NCBI GenBank assembly: GCA_963585895.1
Contig: OY757904.1
Location: 91,797,757 to 91,861,756 of the forward strand
Origin: Sepioteuthis lessoniana
Taxonomy: Eukaryota; Mollusca; Cephalopoda; Myopsida; Loliginidae
Reading direction: 5' to 3'
Length of the DNA stretch: 64,000 nt
Shown one piece after another: positions 12,701-24,700 of this stretch (positions are counted from its first letter, which is position 1; every line of letters starts with the position of its first letter). The position numbers and the translations under genes were made by a program. Below the pieces are notes generated by a model. It was given only the letters and a program-made list of their open reading frames with translations, searched no databases and had not been told where the DNA came from.

Positions 12701-15700
12701 TGGATTTATCTTTTATAGTAACAATTATTCAGCATAAATTTTATATTCTAGAAAAGATATTCTAAACTTCTAAAGAAAAAAGTAATGAGTTAGTTGTCTT
12801 ACCAAAATATTATTCATTTTCAGTTAGACACTACTCATTAGGTTTATAGGTAGCTCTTTAAACTAGAGATGTGAAATAATCACAAAGCATTCATTATTAC
12901 TTCAGATGAAAAATCTGAACCTGCAAACAAAAATGGGTTTAGTTTATGAACATAGAATTTTGAAATCTTTTTGACACCTTATTTAGACTATCTAAATGAC
13001 ATTCATAAATTTTTCTTGGCCTGGTCAGAAAAATAATTGTTCAAATTATAAATAAAAAAAGAAAAGAAAAACAAATTTTCATTAACTAGCATAGTATTGA
13101 ACTCTTTTAAAGTCAATATATACTTTTATTGGCAAATCTATCAAAAATAAAGTCAAATGAAAATGATTTAATATAATTTTTTGGTTTCTTTTTAATCGTA
13201 TTTTAGTCCATATAAGCTTATTGCATTACCTAAACTTTCTATAATATTGCAACTTTATAGAAAAATATCTCAGCATTTATTCCACAAAATGTCAGATATT
13301 TTATCTAAAATCCATAGAATTTACATGTTCCACATGTAAAAATTCTTGATGAAAGTATTCCTGATTCTTATATTATTTTAAAAAGAAAATCATGAAGGTA
13401 GTTATGTGGTAGCAATGTATAAAAGCTAATATAATAAAAATAAAGATCTATGTAAAAAAATGTTTCATACACTTATTGCTTTATCTTCCTTAGGAAAATA
13501 TCAAAACAAGAGTCTCTTTCTTCATGAAAGTGCATATTAGGACTGAAGAAAGCTAGAGAATCTACTGGTTGAAATGAGTAAACAAAAAAACAAGGAATTT
13601 AATTGTCCAAGGAATTTTTTGAATGTCAATGATCCTTTTCAAAATTATAGACTGTATCTGAATTAAATGTAATTTAATTTTTTCCTCTTTACTCCTTTGC
13701 AGCCTGAAAACTTACTCTATTTGACAAAAGAGGAAGATTCCATACTTAAAATTGGTAAGTTTATTTTTTCTCTTCAGAAAGACTGATTTTTGAAAAATTG
13801 TAACCTTCTGATTACAGATTACAGTAAGTTCTTACTTAAAATGTATAAAGTAAAGTTAAAAGTTAACTGAAACATATAATCATTTGCTCAGGAAATTATT
13901 TATCTGGTTCTAGAGAATAACTAAACATATATCCAAAATAAATCTATCTACAAAGTCAGCCTATTAAGAAATGAGATTGTGTGTTATAAAATTTAATTAC
14001 AAATCAACTTTATCACTTATAAAATAGTTTGCTTATGAAGCCACACATCAAAGAATACATTGTTTCTACTCCTAGAAACAATGCTGAACCTTTTCAATTG
14101 ACACTGCTTTCAGTTGGGTACCTATCAAATGTTCTCAGCAGTTCCTAAATGATGACCAGAGCTAGGTTTTGATTTTTGGGAACCGGAAATTGTTACAAGA
14201 ACTCAGATCAGATGAGTAAGGAGGCTGTGGTACCAAAAGAATATTGTTTGTGACCAAAAACTTACTGATCAATTGATATTCTTATGATCCATTTTTGTGA
14301 AATACTTGACCAAAAATCTAACTCTACTCAGCTGAGAGGCTGTAATATAACCACTTGGCCTGCCACTCAAGTATCTTTTTCATTATGCATACTTTGTTGT
14401 GCTACAATATCAGACTCTACATTGGACTTTGATGTAGAAGAGTTAGCTGTGACACTCCAGTACCTTCCTCTAGCTCTGCTCTGCCTCCATCCATTTGGGG
14501 ATGCAGGATGAATTCTAACTTACCACTGCTGCTATACCTGGTTATTACTAACAAACTGCTTCTACCTTCTGCGTCCAACTTGTCTCTCTGGTTACCACCA
14601 ACCAACTGACTGCACCTGATTGTATGCAGGAGTAAATCTTCCCTACTTCTGAACATAGACTGGCCATAAGCCTGAACATAAAAATATTGTCAGACTATAT
14701 GTCTCCAGGAGACTCATAAAAATATGACAATAACATTTAACTCTTAAGTTGTGACCTGCATGATCTCCTCAACCTTATCAGCCCATCTCCTCTAAGGATC
14801 TTCCTTCAATTCTAGTCTTTCTCAACCAGTATACACGGACAAAATATGTATGCCTCCACACACATACATATGCATATATCTAATCATATGATCCTGCTTG
14901 CAATTAGATATATATTTATGAGGGTACCTGGAAGTCCATAGTGTCACATATCCCCGCATTGATATGTTTGCTCCTACATAGACAAATATGTACACATTCA
15001 TGTCATCTGACCTACACTTATATGAACATGTATATTCTTACACTTATATATATATATACACACATATGCATTTAACCATATATCTAGGAGTCCATAGTGT
15101 CACAAGGTAAACATGAACCAAATATTTTCACATGTTGAAGGTCAACAGTGATCAACTGAATTTTCAGTCAGTGGTCAACCTGAGAATATGCACATAATAC
15201 AAAACTGGACTCTGACTTTGTGTAGATTCTAAATTTGCAATATAAACACAGCTAAATTGGACTCTGATTTTTTGCCTGTCTTTATTTGAAATATAGATAC
15301 TTAAAAAGAAAAACAAATTTTCATCTGTTAATTAGTATTAAGTTTATTTTATAGATTGTTAGGTTGATTCAAAGTTATTTAATTTCAATAAAAAAATTTT
15401 TTAATATTATGTTACATTTATTTTGGATTATTATGGATTTGTAAGACCATGAAACTAAGCTCCAAGCCATAAAGAAAAAGAAAATGAATTGTTTTTTGGC
15501 TTTTTTTAAGCTTCCGTGGTTTAATAATGAATTGTCTCTACAAATATACTTGTACAAAAATGTACACAAATGAGTTTAGCAATGTATTTACATAGTAAAT
15601 TGAAAAGTAGATACAAAATCAGGGTCCAATTTAACATTACACGTATATTTTTTAATATCACATGTACAAAGAGAGTAAAATGAGTTGAAAGTTAGGGCTT

Positions 15701-18700
15701 GTAAATCAAGGCCCAATTTTCAACCCATTTTACTCACTGTGACTTTTAAACTTAATTTTTCTTAAGATTTCCCAAAGCAATAGTGGTTATTTTCAAATTA
15801 GATTACTTTGAAAATTAATTTTTCATACAAAAATAGACAGCTTAATAGCTTTTATTTTTTAAGTTGTCTATTTTTGGAGTTTTTTTAACATCTGATAAGA
15901 AACATCTGCAAACTTGTGTAAATATTCATTTAACATAAAGTACTTTAGGGGTGTCCTCATGGTGCCATGGTTAAAGCAATGGACTGTGGAATTGTAGCAA
16001 GTGAGTTTAAACTCCAGTTACATTCCCTTTTGGACAAATACTCTTGGGAAAGGTATGAATTCCCTTATCCTCCAAGCTATGGGTTAATTAGTACCACTAC
16101 TCTTTTCCTAGAAGGATGGCTTTGACATTAAATAGCCTACAAATGTTAATATGCCATGAAACAAAGAAACAAAGTACTTTAAGAAAATCAGTGATCATTT
16201 TAAAACTTGTATACAATATGAGTAAATACTGATAGTTCAAAATAACTAATAAGATTATATATTAAAGTATTCACATAAATTCAATTTCTTTTTTCATAGA
16301 AATTTTTATCTTCAATAATAAAATCCAAACTAAAAATATGCTTGTTTAAATGATTCAATTAGATTTTTTTCTTTTTCTTTAAATGTAAAAGAAAATATGA
16401 TTGTTTAATTAAAATATATGAATGAAATGAAATCAGATTGTATTGAAAACATTACTGAAGTTTCTAAAATTTCATTGAACTTAGAATACATAGACAACAA
16501 AAACCATATTGACATTTTGATTATTTCTTATGTTTTTATTTCCTATGTTAAATGGTATTTAAATGAGTTGTAAATAAATGTCTAAAACAATGCAACTTTC
16601 GTCAAAATATTTCTATTAGTAGAGAAAACATTGTTAACAAACTACTGGAATGGCCAGTAGTACAACATGGTTAGCAGACTAGAAGATCATTATTGGGGAA
16701 TTTGAGTGTCACTGGGTGACTTTTATCTATAGCCTTATGCCAAACTAATATAAGCTTAGTAAATAACTACTAGTGTAACCATGCAACCTTTTGAATCACC
16801 TTTTATACATTTTAGAATAAAGAAAGAAATAAAGAATAAAACTACTTTATAAGTAGTGTTTATTGCATTTTTCTTTAAGTGTTATAGACAAAAAAACAAA
16901 TATAAAAATACATAGTTTTTCATTATGGTAGATATGAGCTTGGGCAGTGGCGGAGTTTTCAGCCATCTAAATTAGCTTATTTCTTTAGAAAGCATTTTTA
17001 TTACACTGGATCAACTTCAAGAATAGTTTCTTCAAGTTATGGAGACATATATACAATAATTACAATATCTATTGGCTTTCAAGGGAACAATTACAAAATG
17101 AATTTAATTATGATTCATTTACTTAGTTATTTATACACTCAATCATAATTTAGTGATTTAATTGTTTTTTTTACAATATACGACGGTCATTAAATAAGTT
17201 TCCAGACTTTTTTTGTATGGGCACTTTTATTGATAGTACAGACATGAAACTCTAGTCTCCTTTGAAGTAATCTCCTCTGGCTGAAATGCACTTGTTGTAC
17301 CGTTCTAACAACTTCTGGAAGGCCTCATGGAAGTCCTCTTGTGTGAGCGTGTCAAGGATCTTCATCACAGCCTCTTTCATCTCCTCAATTGTCTCATAAT
17401 GACAGCCTCTGAGTTTAGGGAATAACCAAAAGTCACAGGGAGCAAGGTCTGGACTATAGGATGGGTAAGGAACTGTCTTGATGCCCATCTAGGTCAAATA
17501 GTCTGAGACAATGATGGAGTTGTTGACTGGTGCATTGTCCTGGTGAAAATACCACTGACCCAATTTGAAGAGTGCTAGCCTCTTCCGACAGAATCTCTTC
17601 CTGAGCTCCCTTAAAACCTCAACACAGTAATCCTAACCCTAACCCTTTGGCCAATCAACTGTGGTGTATTGACTTCCTTACTCCTCCCTCACCTCTCATC
17701 ATTCCTCACAGACTCCCTGGCTTCCTTGAATCTCTTATGCCACTCAAAAACTCATGCTCGATTCATGCAAGATGGTCAAAAAGCAGTTTGAAGCATTCCA
17801 TACATTTCTGTGGCATTTTTTCCAAGTTTAAAACAGAATTTTATAGCATTTCAATCATACATCTTAGATGCATCAGGGAGGTCTTCAGTGATGCGCTGTC
17901 TTCATTGCCGATTTCGGGTTATTTCTGCATCATATCAGCTCCAACAGTAACCTCGGCTTGACTCTAAAAGGGCCAAGCCGCCTCTGTGATCGCGACGTGC
18001 TACGCTCGTGCCTCTACCAAAGCAAAGAAAAATAAATAAAAAGCCGGATTTCGGCCGTTCTTATAGACATCTGTCTTTTAGTAAACAGCCAATGAAAACA
18101 GGGCATTCCACACTCCTCTGCTATATAGTACCATCTTTACCTCATCCGGTTTCTCCCTGCTACTTCCGGAGGTTTTTGTTTGTTGAACAGGTTGGACCTC
18201 TTGCGCTATCACATTGAAAGGATACTTACCATCTTTAACCTCATATCATCGTGTCGACTTCTCCCGGCTGGGCTGAAAAATTCTGACCTGGTTGGAAAAT
18301 TAAGTTAAGTTTTTTTTTCTTTCCATTTTTTTTTTGTTCTTTTCATATTTACACCCCCCCCTTTTTTTCTTCCACCCAGCCTATCATTTATGGCCGGCCG
18401 GTCAGACGGCTCGGCCATAAAGGCGTTATTTTCCCCAAATAAGGGTAACCCCCCCCAGGTGAAAAATAAAAATAAATCACCTTGTGAAAAAAATGCCCCT
18501 CCCCCTGACCAAAAAGAAAAATCGCCACAAAAAAAACAACCCTCCCCTGACAAAAATGCACCTACCAATTCACCAAGCAAAAATGAAAAAGAAAAAGAAA
18601 AAGAAAAAAACGAAAATAGTTGGACAGCCCCTCCGAAAATTCAGGTTGACGTCGACGACTTACTCCAGCGAGCAAAGGCCATCTCCAGTGAAGTACAGGA

Positions 18701-21700
18701 GCATGGGCTTATGTTCAATTTGGAGGAAGTAAGGCAAGACCAAAAAAAAAAAGAACGGTGTCTGTCTTTGTTGTGGATAAACGATCTCGTAAAATCGTTA
18801 AACCCGCCAAAGACATGGTCCTTCGTCAAATTTCCAGCCTAGGCGTAAAGGCACAAGCTATAAAAGCTGGTACCTCTTACGCTTTCTGGGATATATTGCT
18901 ACCGACCATCGATGAAGCCGTCGCCTTAACAAAAAAAAAACACTAGAAAACAAAGAGTTCTTCTTCAGGACTGAATATATGGGGCGGCGGCGGACCACGG
19001 TATCAATATATGAGGTCCCTAGCTTCCTAAGAGACGCAAATTTAGCTGCATATATGCTACAATTTGGCGACATCGTCTCAGCGACACACGACGGAATGCG
19101 TGGGGAATGGAGGTTCGACATTATGTTGGATGTCAAAACCTTCTACTCCGTTCCCAACTGGTTGGAGGTGGAAGGGCGCAGGCTACCTGTCATCGTGTCA
19201 GGTAGGAAACCCGCCTGCTGGCACTGTGGCGAGATTGGTCACCTCTCCGCAGTTTGCCCGGGGAAGAAGGCCCCGAAGAAGCCCGATCCAAAAGCCAGGA
19301 CCCTACCACCTGTTGTTGCATCAAACACTGAAAAGGAGGCTCCCGTAGTCTCGCCCACCCCAGCAGGTACAAAAAACCGCACTCCCCCTTCGACCCCTAC
19401 GGTTAATTCTGAAGAGTCGGGGGCCGAGTGGCTGACTGTGGGAAAAGGTGGGAGGAAGCTCCAACCTGCGGATCCTCACTCCCAAAAGTTGTCCCAGGTG
19501 GGCACCAACAGTCCACCCCCCTCAAAAACAAAGTCCAACAGCAGCAGTTCTTCGCCTTCATATACCCATAAAACATCGTCCCCTAAAACCAAATACCCAC
19601 CCAAGACCCCACCTAAACAGCCCACTCCTCCCAAGGTCAGATCTTTCAGCCCAGGTCGGGAGAAATTTGAAAAACTCCTAGAGTTTAAAAAGCGGCTGAA
19701 CCAGGAACGTAAATCGTCTCCACGACCAGAGCCCCCTCATTCCACCCCTTCATCACCAAAGCAACCACGCATCATTCGACCTCCACCATCTACGCCACCC
19801 CAAAAATCCATGCCACCACCTCTCATGTCAATTTTATTACCCAAGGGAAAGAAAAAGGGACCCCACCTCCGCTGCCGTTAGATTCTCCGCCTATTAAACC
19901 ATCTCCACCAGCAACAGCAGTAACTCCCTCATCACCATCCACTACACCAAAGAAACGGCAGCGGAGTTCATCGATAGACAGTTCGGGGGATGAGGTCCCA
20001 AAACATCAAAAAAAAAAAAAAAAAAGGAAAAACCTCGCCACCATTCGGGAACTAGCATCTGCCGGGTGGATGAGGGGGCTCTGGATCGGCTCTACAAGGT
20101 CTAGCCGCAACTGCTGAAAGATTTGAGGGTCCTCCACAACTTCAAGGAAGTAAATGGACGTAATGTGGAGGACCCGAAAAATTTCCCGGATGCATGGATC
20201 ACCACAGTCATACGGAAGGGCCGAGGGTCGGAAGGTGTAATGAAAATGCTCGGTGAGGCAAACGAGGCCCTCGGCCCAATTTCATATTTAAAAGACGACA
20301 TCAATTCATGTAAGGGTCTTGTTGGGAGGGTCCCTGTTGTTTTGCACCCCTCCCTTTATAGGGCTTTAAAACTAACCTATCCGCGGGACTTCAAGAGTCT
20401 CGCTCATGACGGAGTCATCAATAATGAGATGGCCACAGGATCCATGAGCCAGACCGTCGGTGTCCTGTCCCCAGTCATGTTTAGTCCGGGCACTCAACCC
20501 CTGTAATTTTCATGATGGATTTAAGGTTGGCTAGCTTAAATGGCCGCGGCCTGAGGTCGGATTCTAAGCGATCCCAATTACTTTTATACCTCCAGCGTCG
20601 TGGCATTGATATATGTTGTTTACAGGAGACTCACTTTGACTCCAACTTCCATGAAGGTGTTCTGTCGAGGGACTATTTGTCCTTCTCAGCATACTTTGAT
20701 GGTCGTTCCAGAGGTGTCACCTGGCTGATAAGTAGACGTCTGGACGCTTCGTGTGCTCTTGTTTTTTCAAATCCGGCGGGCAGACTTTGTGTTCTGGACG
20801 TTACCATAAAGGATAAGGCGTTTCGGCTGATTGGGGTTTATGGACCCAATGTCACCAGTGAGCTCCCTGCCTTTTTCCGGCGCATCGAGCCGTACGTCGT
20901 TCCGTCAAAGCGGGTAATTTTAGTGGGAGATTGGAACGCCGTCCTTGATCCCAATTTAGATAGAGGGGCTATTAGTGCGGGTACTAACACGTTGGATGCC
21001 AGATATTTTCGCGATTTTGTCCAGCGACTTGATCTGGTGGACAAATTTCGCGAAAGGCATCCAAATAAGATAGTTTGGACTTGGACCGGTAGGGGCGCCT
21101 CGGCCCAGCTTTATAGCTATTTGGACCGAGTGTTAGTTAAGCGAGTCGACTTAGATTATTTAGGTGGTCCAAGTTTCGATCCGTATAAAAATTCCGACCA
21201 CAAATTTTTATGTGTGTCGATTAGGCTAGATGTAGGATGTCTGGTTACTGGAAGATTAACTCTTCCCTTTTGGCGGAGGCTGACTTCCGGAACCAGCTAG
21301 AACTAACGATAAAGCGGGAACTGACGGGAGCTATTATGGGAAATAGGTGGTGGGCTAACCTTAAGGATAGCATTAGATCCTTTGCTGCCGACTATGGTAG
21401 GAGACTCAAGTCAGCCAGGGTAGCGGAGCAAAGTTCGATTAAGGATAAGCTAGATAGGGCGGTTTTGGCGGGAGATAGTGGGCAAGTTAACGTAGCTAAG
21501 GCCGAGCTGGCCCCCTTGCAAATTAAGGAGTACCAAGCTCTGGTATTTAAGGCTAGGTTAAAAAGAATGTCCTGCGAGGCGACGAATATGGCCCAGGAAC
21601 TACGGGCCGAGGAACTCAGGCATACAACAGATTGGCATATCGCCAGTGTCACATCGCCGGAGGGGCAACGTCGAACTACAAACGAAGCCATCTGTGGGGA

Positions 21701-24700
21701 GTTTCGGCAGTATTTCTTGAAGCTTTTCACCAGGGAGCCCGGACTGAGTTCTGCTCAGTTCGACACCTATCTTGCCGACTTCCCTCGCCTTTCGGCGACT
21801 GAAGCTGCTGGGTGTGAGGGGCGCATAAAGGAGGAGGAGATTCGGGATGCACTGAAGTCGGTCGGGTGGGATAAGTCTCCCGGAATTGATGGTCTGCCCT
21901 ACGAAGTGTTCTTAAGGTTGTCGCATATGTTTGTCCCCTTGCTGGCAACCATCTATAACAACTGGATGAGGCAGGGTACCATACCCAGACACTTCACCAG
22001 GGGTATAGTGAAGTTGCTTCGTAAGAACAAACATGGTGGGGATGGGATTAGTAACTTTCGCCCTTTAACGATGTTAAACTCTGACTTAAAGATTTTGGCG
22101 AAGATCCTAGCCAACCGTTTGCAGACTGTCCTGCCTAGTCTGATTTGCCCCGAACAGACTTGTGCTGTAAAGGGTAGGACTATCCAGGACAGTCTTCATC
22201 TGGTCCGTACGATCGTAGAAAAAGTCGACGGAAATGCCGCGCTGATCAATTTAGATCAGTCCAAGGCCTTTGATAGGGTTGACCATGCTTTTCTGGAGGC
22301 TGTCTTGTCTGCGGCCGGCTTCGGGGTGGATTTTCGAACCTGGATACGTCTCCTTTATGCGTCCCCCGGAGTCGTGGTGGAGGTGAATAGGGTAAGGTCG
22401 GAGCCCTTCACTCTGACTCGATCGATTCGTCAAGGTTGCCCGTTATCGCCAATGCTCTACATCCTTGCGCTAGAGCCTTTTCTGCGCAAGCTAAAGGCGA
22501 ACCCGGTCCTACGCGGCCTCACGCTACCTGGCGCCAGTGAGGTAGCCAGGTACACTGCATACGCTGACGACGTCAGCGTGCTTGTAACGAGCAGTGCCGA
22601 GGTGGAGGAGGTGAGCAAAGAAATCGGAAGGTACGAAGCTGTAACAGGGGCCAAGATTAACCGCGAAAAGTCTGCCGGCTTGCGGTTGGGCTCGTGGAAA
22701 GGCTGTGCTCTTCCCGGCCCCTTCATTTGGAAAGACGGTCCGTGCAAAATAAAAAAAATTTTAAAAAAATTTAAAAAATAATTATAATAATCCCGTTTAT
22801 TTGGCTTACGAGATTAATTGCTACAGATTAACTCATGCTTTTTGCCAAAATTTTTCTCCCCGTTTATCATTAACCTATGCTCATATTACCAATATAATGC
22901 ATATTCCTAAAAAAACAAAACAAAAAAAAACGCTACTCTAATCAACTCCTTACATTCTAATTTATTACTATTTCGAACCTGTCTCCAGTCTCCCCCCTCC
23001 TTCGTCCCATGAACTATTTGCAATTAGGTTTCAATCAATTAACTAAAACTGCTCGTGACCGCTGGCAAATAAATTACCTTAAATCGTAGCGGACCATAAC
23101 CAGGATACGAGGAAGAAAAAAAAAAGAAGAAGAAAAAAAAACAAAAAAAAAACGGATTATTAAAAAATAAATAAATAAAATAAAATAAAATGTCCATCCC
23201 CCCTCCCAACCGCCAATTATTCTCAACCCCTCCCCCGACATTCCGACTATCCTAACTTAGTATTAACTTATGCATTTATGGTTTGTGATGTGTATCTTAG
23301 TCTTAATTCTTTAGGCTCCTCCAACGTCCTCTTTATTTCTTCCATGGCTCTGATCTCTTAAGCCAAATCCACTTTGACGCCTTCAGAACTGTGTTGGTGA
23401 TGTCCTTCAGCGCTCTCACTCTTGCTGCACCGACTATGCCAATTTTTGCTAGGGCTCTGCCCAAAGACTGTCCAGCAAAGCCCCTGCAACCAACTTCTAC
23501 GAGGTCATAATGAATCTTCCATGACTTTTGTTGACATTGTTCGACCAGTTCTTGGTATTTGGACCTCTTCCTCTCATTAGCGAGAGTGATATATTCCTCC
23601 AATGACACAGTCAGCTCCCAAATAATGCACTGCTTTGTGTTATCAGAGTGCAATATCAGGTCCGGTCTTAGCGATGTTACAGCTATGTGTCTGGGGAACT
23701 TCAGCTGAGTCTCCAGATCCACTGTCAACTGCCAATCGTCCGCGGAAGATAACAGGTTCGTTTTCTCTCTCCACTTCCTCTGTATCTTCTCTCCTGCTTT
23801 TACGAAATTGATTTGCTTCAATTTTCCTGATTTATGTTTACTAGCCCTCATAGCTTTAGTCACCTCATTTGCAATTACCTTGAGTACTTGATCGTGACGC
23901 CAACGGTACCGACCATCACCCAAAGCTTTTGGGCAACTACTAAGGATATGTTGTAAAGATCCTTTCTAGCACATAGTCGACAATTGGTGGTCTCTATCTT
24001 CCCCCATATGTGCAGGTTCGTTGGGCTCGGTAACACATCATACACTGATTTAATGAGGAATCGTATCTCGTGGAAATCCGGCCGCCAACAATCTGACCAT
24101 GTAACCCTTTTCTTCTCTACATCCTCCCACCTTGTCCTGGCTCCTTGCTGACTCAGACCGACCATTTTGCCGTAACGCCCTTCTTCTACGCCCTCTCGGA
24201 CTTCTTCTAGGATGAGATGGCGTCTTTCCTTGGCTTTGGCACTGATGGTATGCGTCGAGGGGAAAAATCCCAATCCCGCTCTGCCTTTAGCTATCGACCC
24301 TAAGATATCTTTATGCCTAAGCCTCTCCTCCACCACTTGCAACTCTCTCCTCGCACTCCACTTCCTGCCAGATCTTATCTGAATTCCTGCTGCCGCCACC
24401 TTTGGATCTTCAGACTCTGTATACTGTAGCAGACTCTTGTCTTCGTGATTTTGAATTCTTCCACGAGGCTGCTGCAGGGGGAGGCGCAATGTGTTGCTGT
24501 TCCCGTAGAGAGCTGCACCACTTAAGGATCTCGGCAAGCCCAGCCACCTTCTCAACCGATTACTAATTGCTCTCTCTAACGATTCCACGGTGGTAATCGG
24601 AATGTCATAAACGAGCAATGGCCACAATATCCGGGGCAAAACTGCATGCTGGAATAACCATGCCTTAAATCGACCTGGCAATCCAGATTTGTCGATTTTC

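Larger units (their letters stand above)
17848..23190 (+). mobile_element. Tx1-like (L1 superfamily) LINE
   Basis: A nearly complete non-LTR retrotransposon: 5' UTR (17848-18389), gag-like ORF1 with a CCHC knuckle, ORF2 with AP endonuclease and reverse transcriptase, and an A-rich 3' end (about 23108-23190). Base composition is much more GC-rich than the surrounding intron. The endonuclease-RT order and sequence style resemble the Tx1 clade. ORF1 and ORF2 are broken by frameshifts and a stop, and the C-terminal part of ORF2 is missing. It is inserted in mariner copy 2 and abuts an opposing LINE at about 23190. Confidence 0.85.

Noticed and set aside
17632..17645. Interstitial telomere repeat
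   Set aside because: Only about two GGGTTA units, and shared by all three mariner derivatives; it is part of their deletion junction, not a telomeric site.
18220..18240. U1 snRNA-like ATACTTACC
   Set aside because: Only the 9-nt start matches; no further U1 sequence follows, so chance within a LINE 5' UTR.
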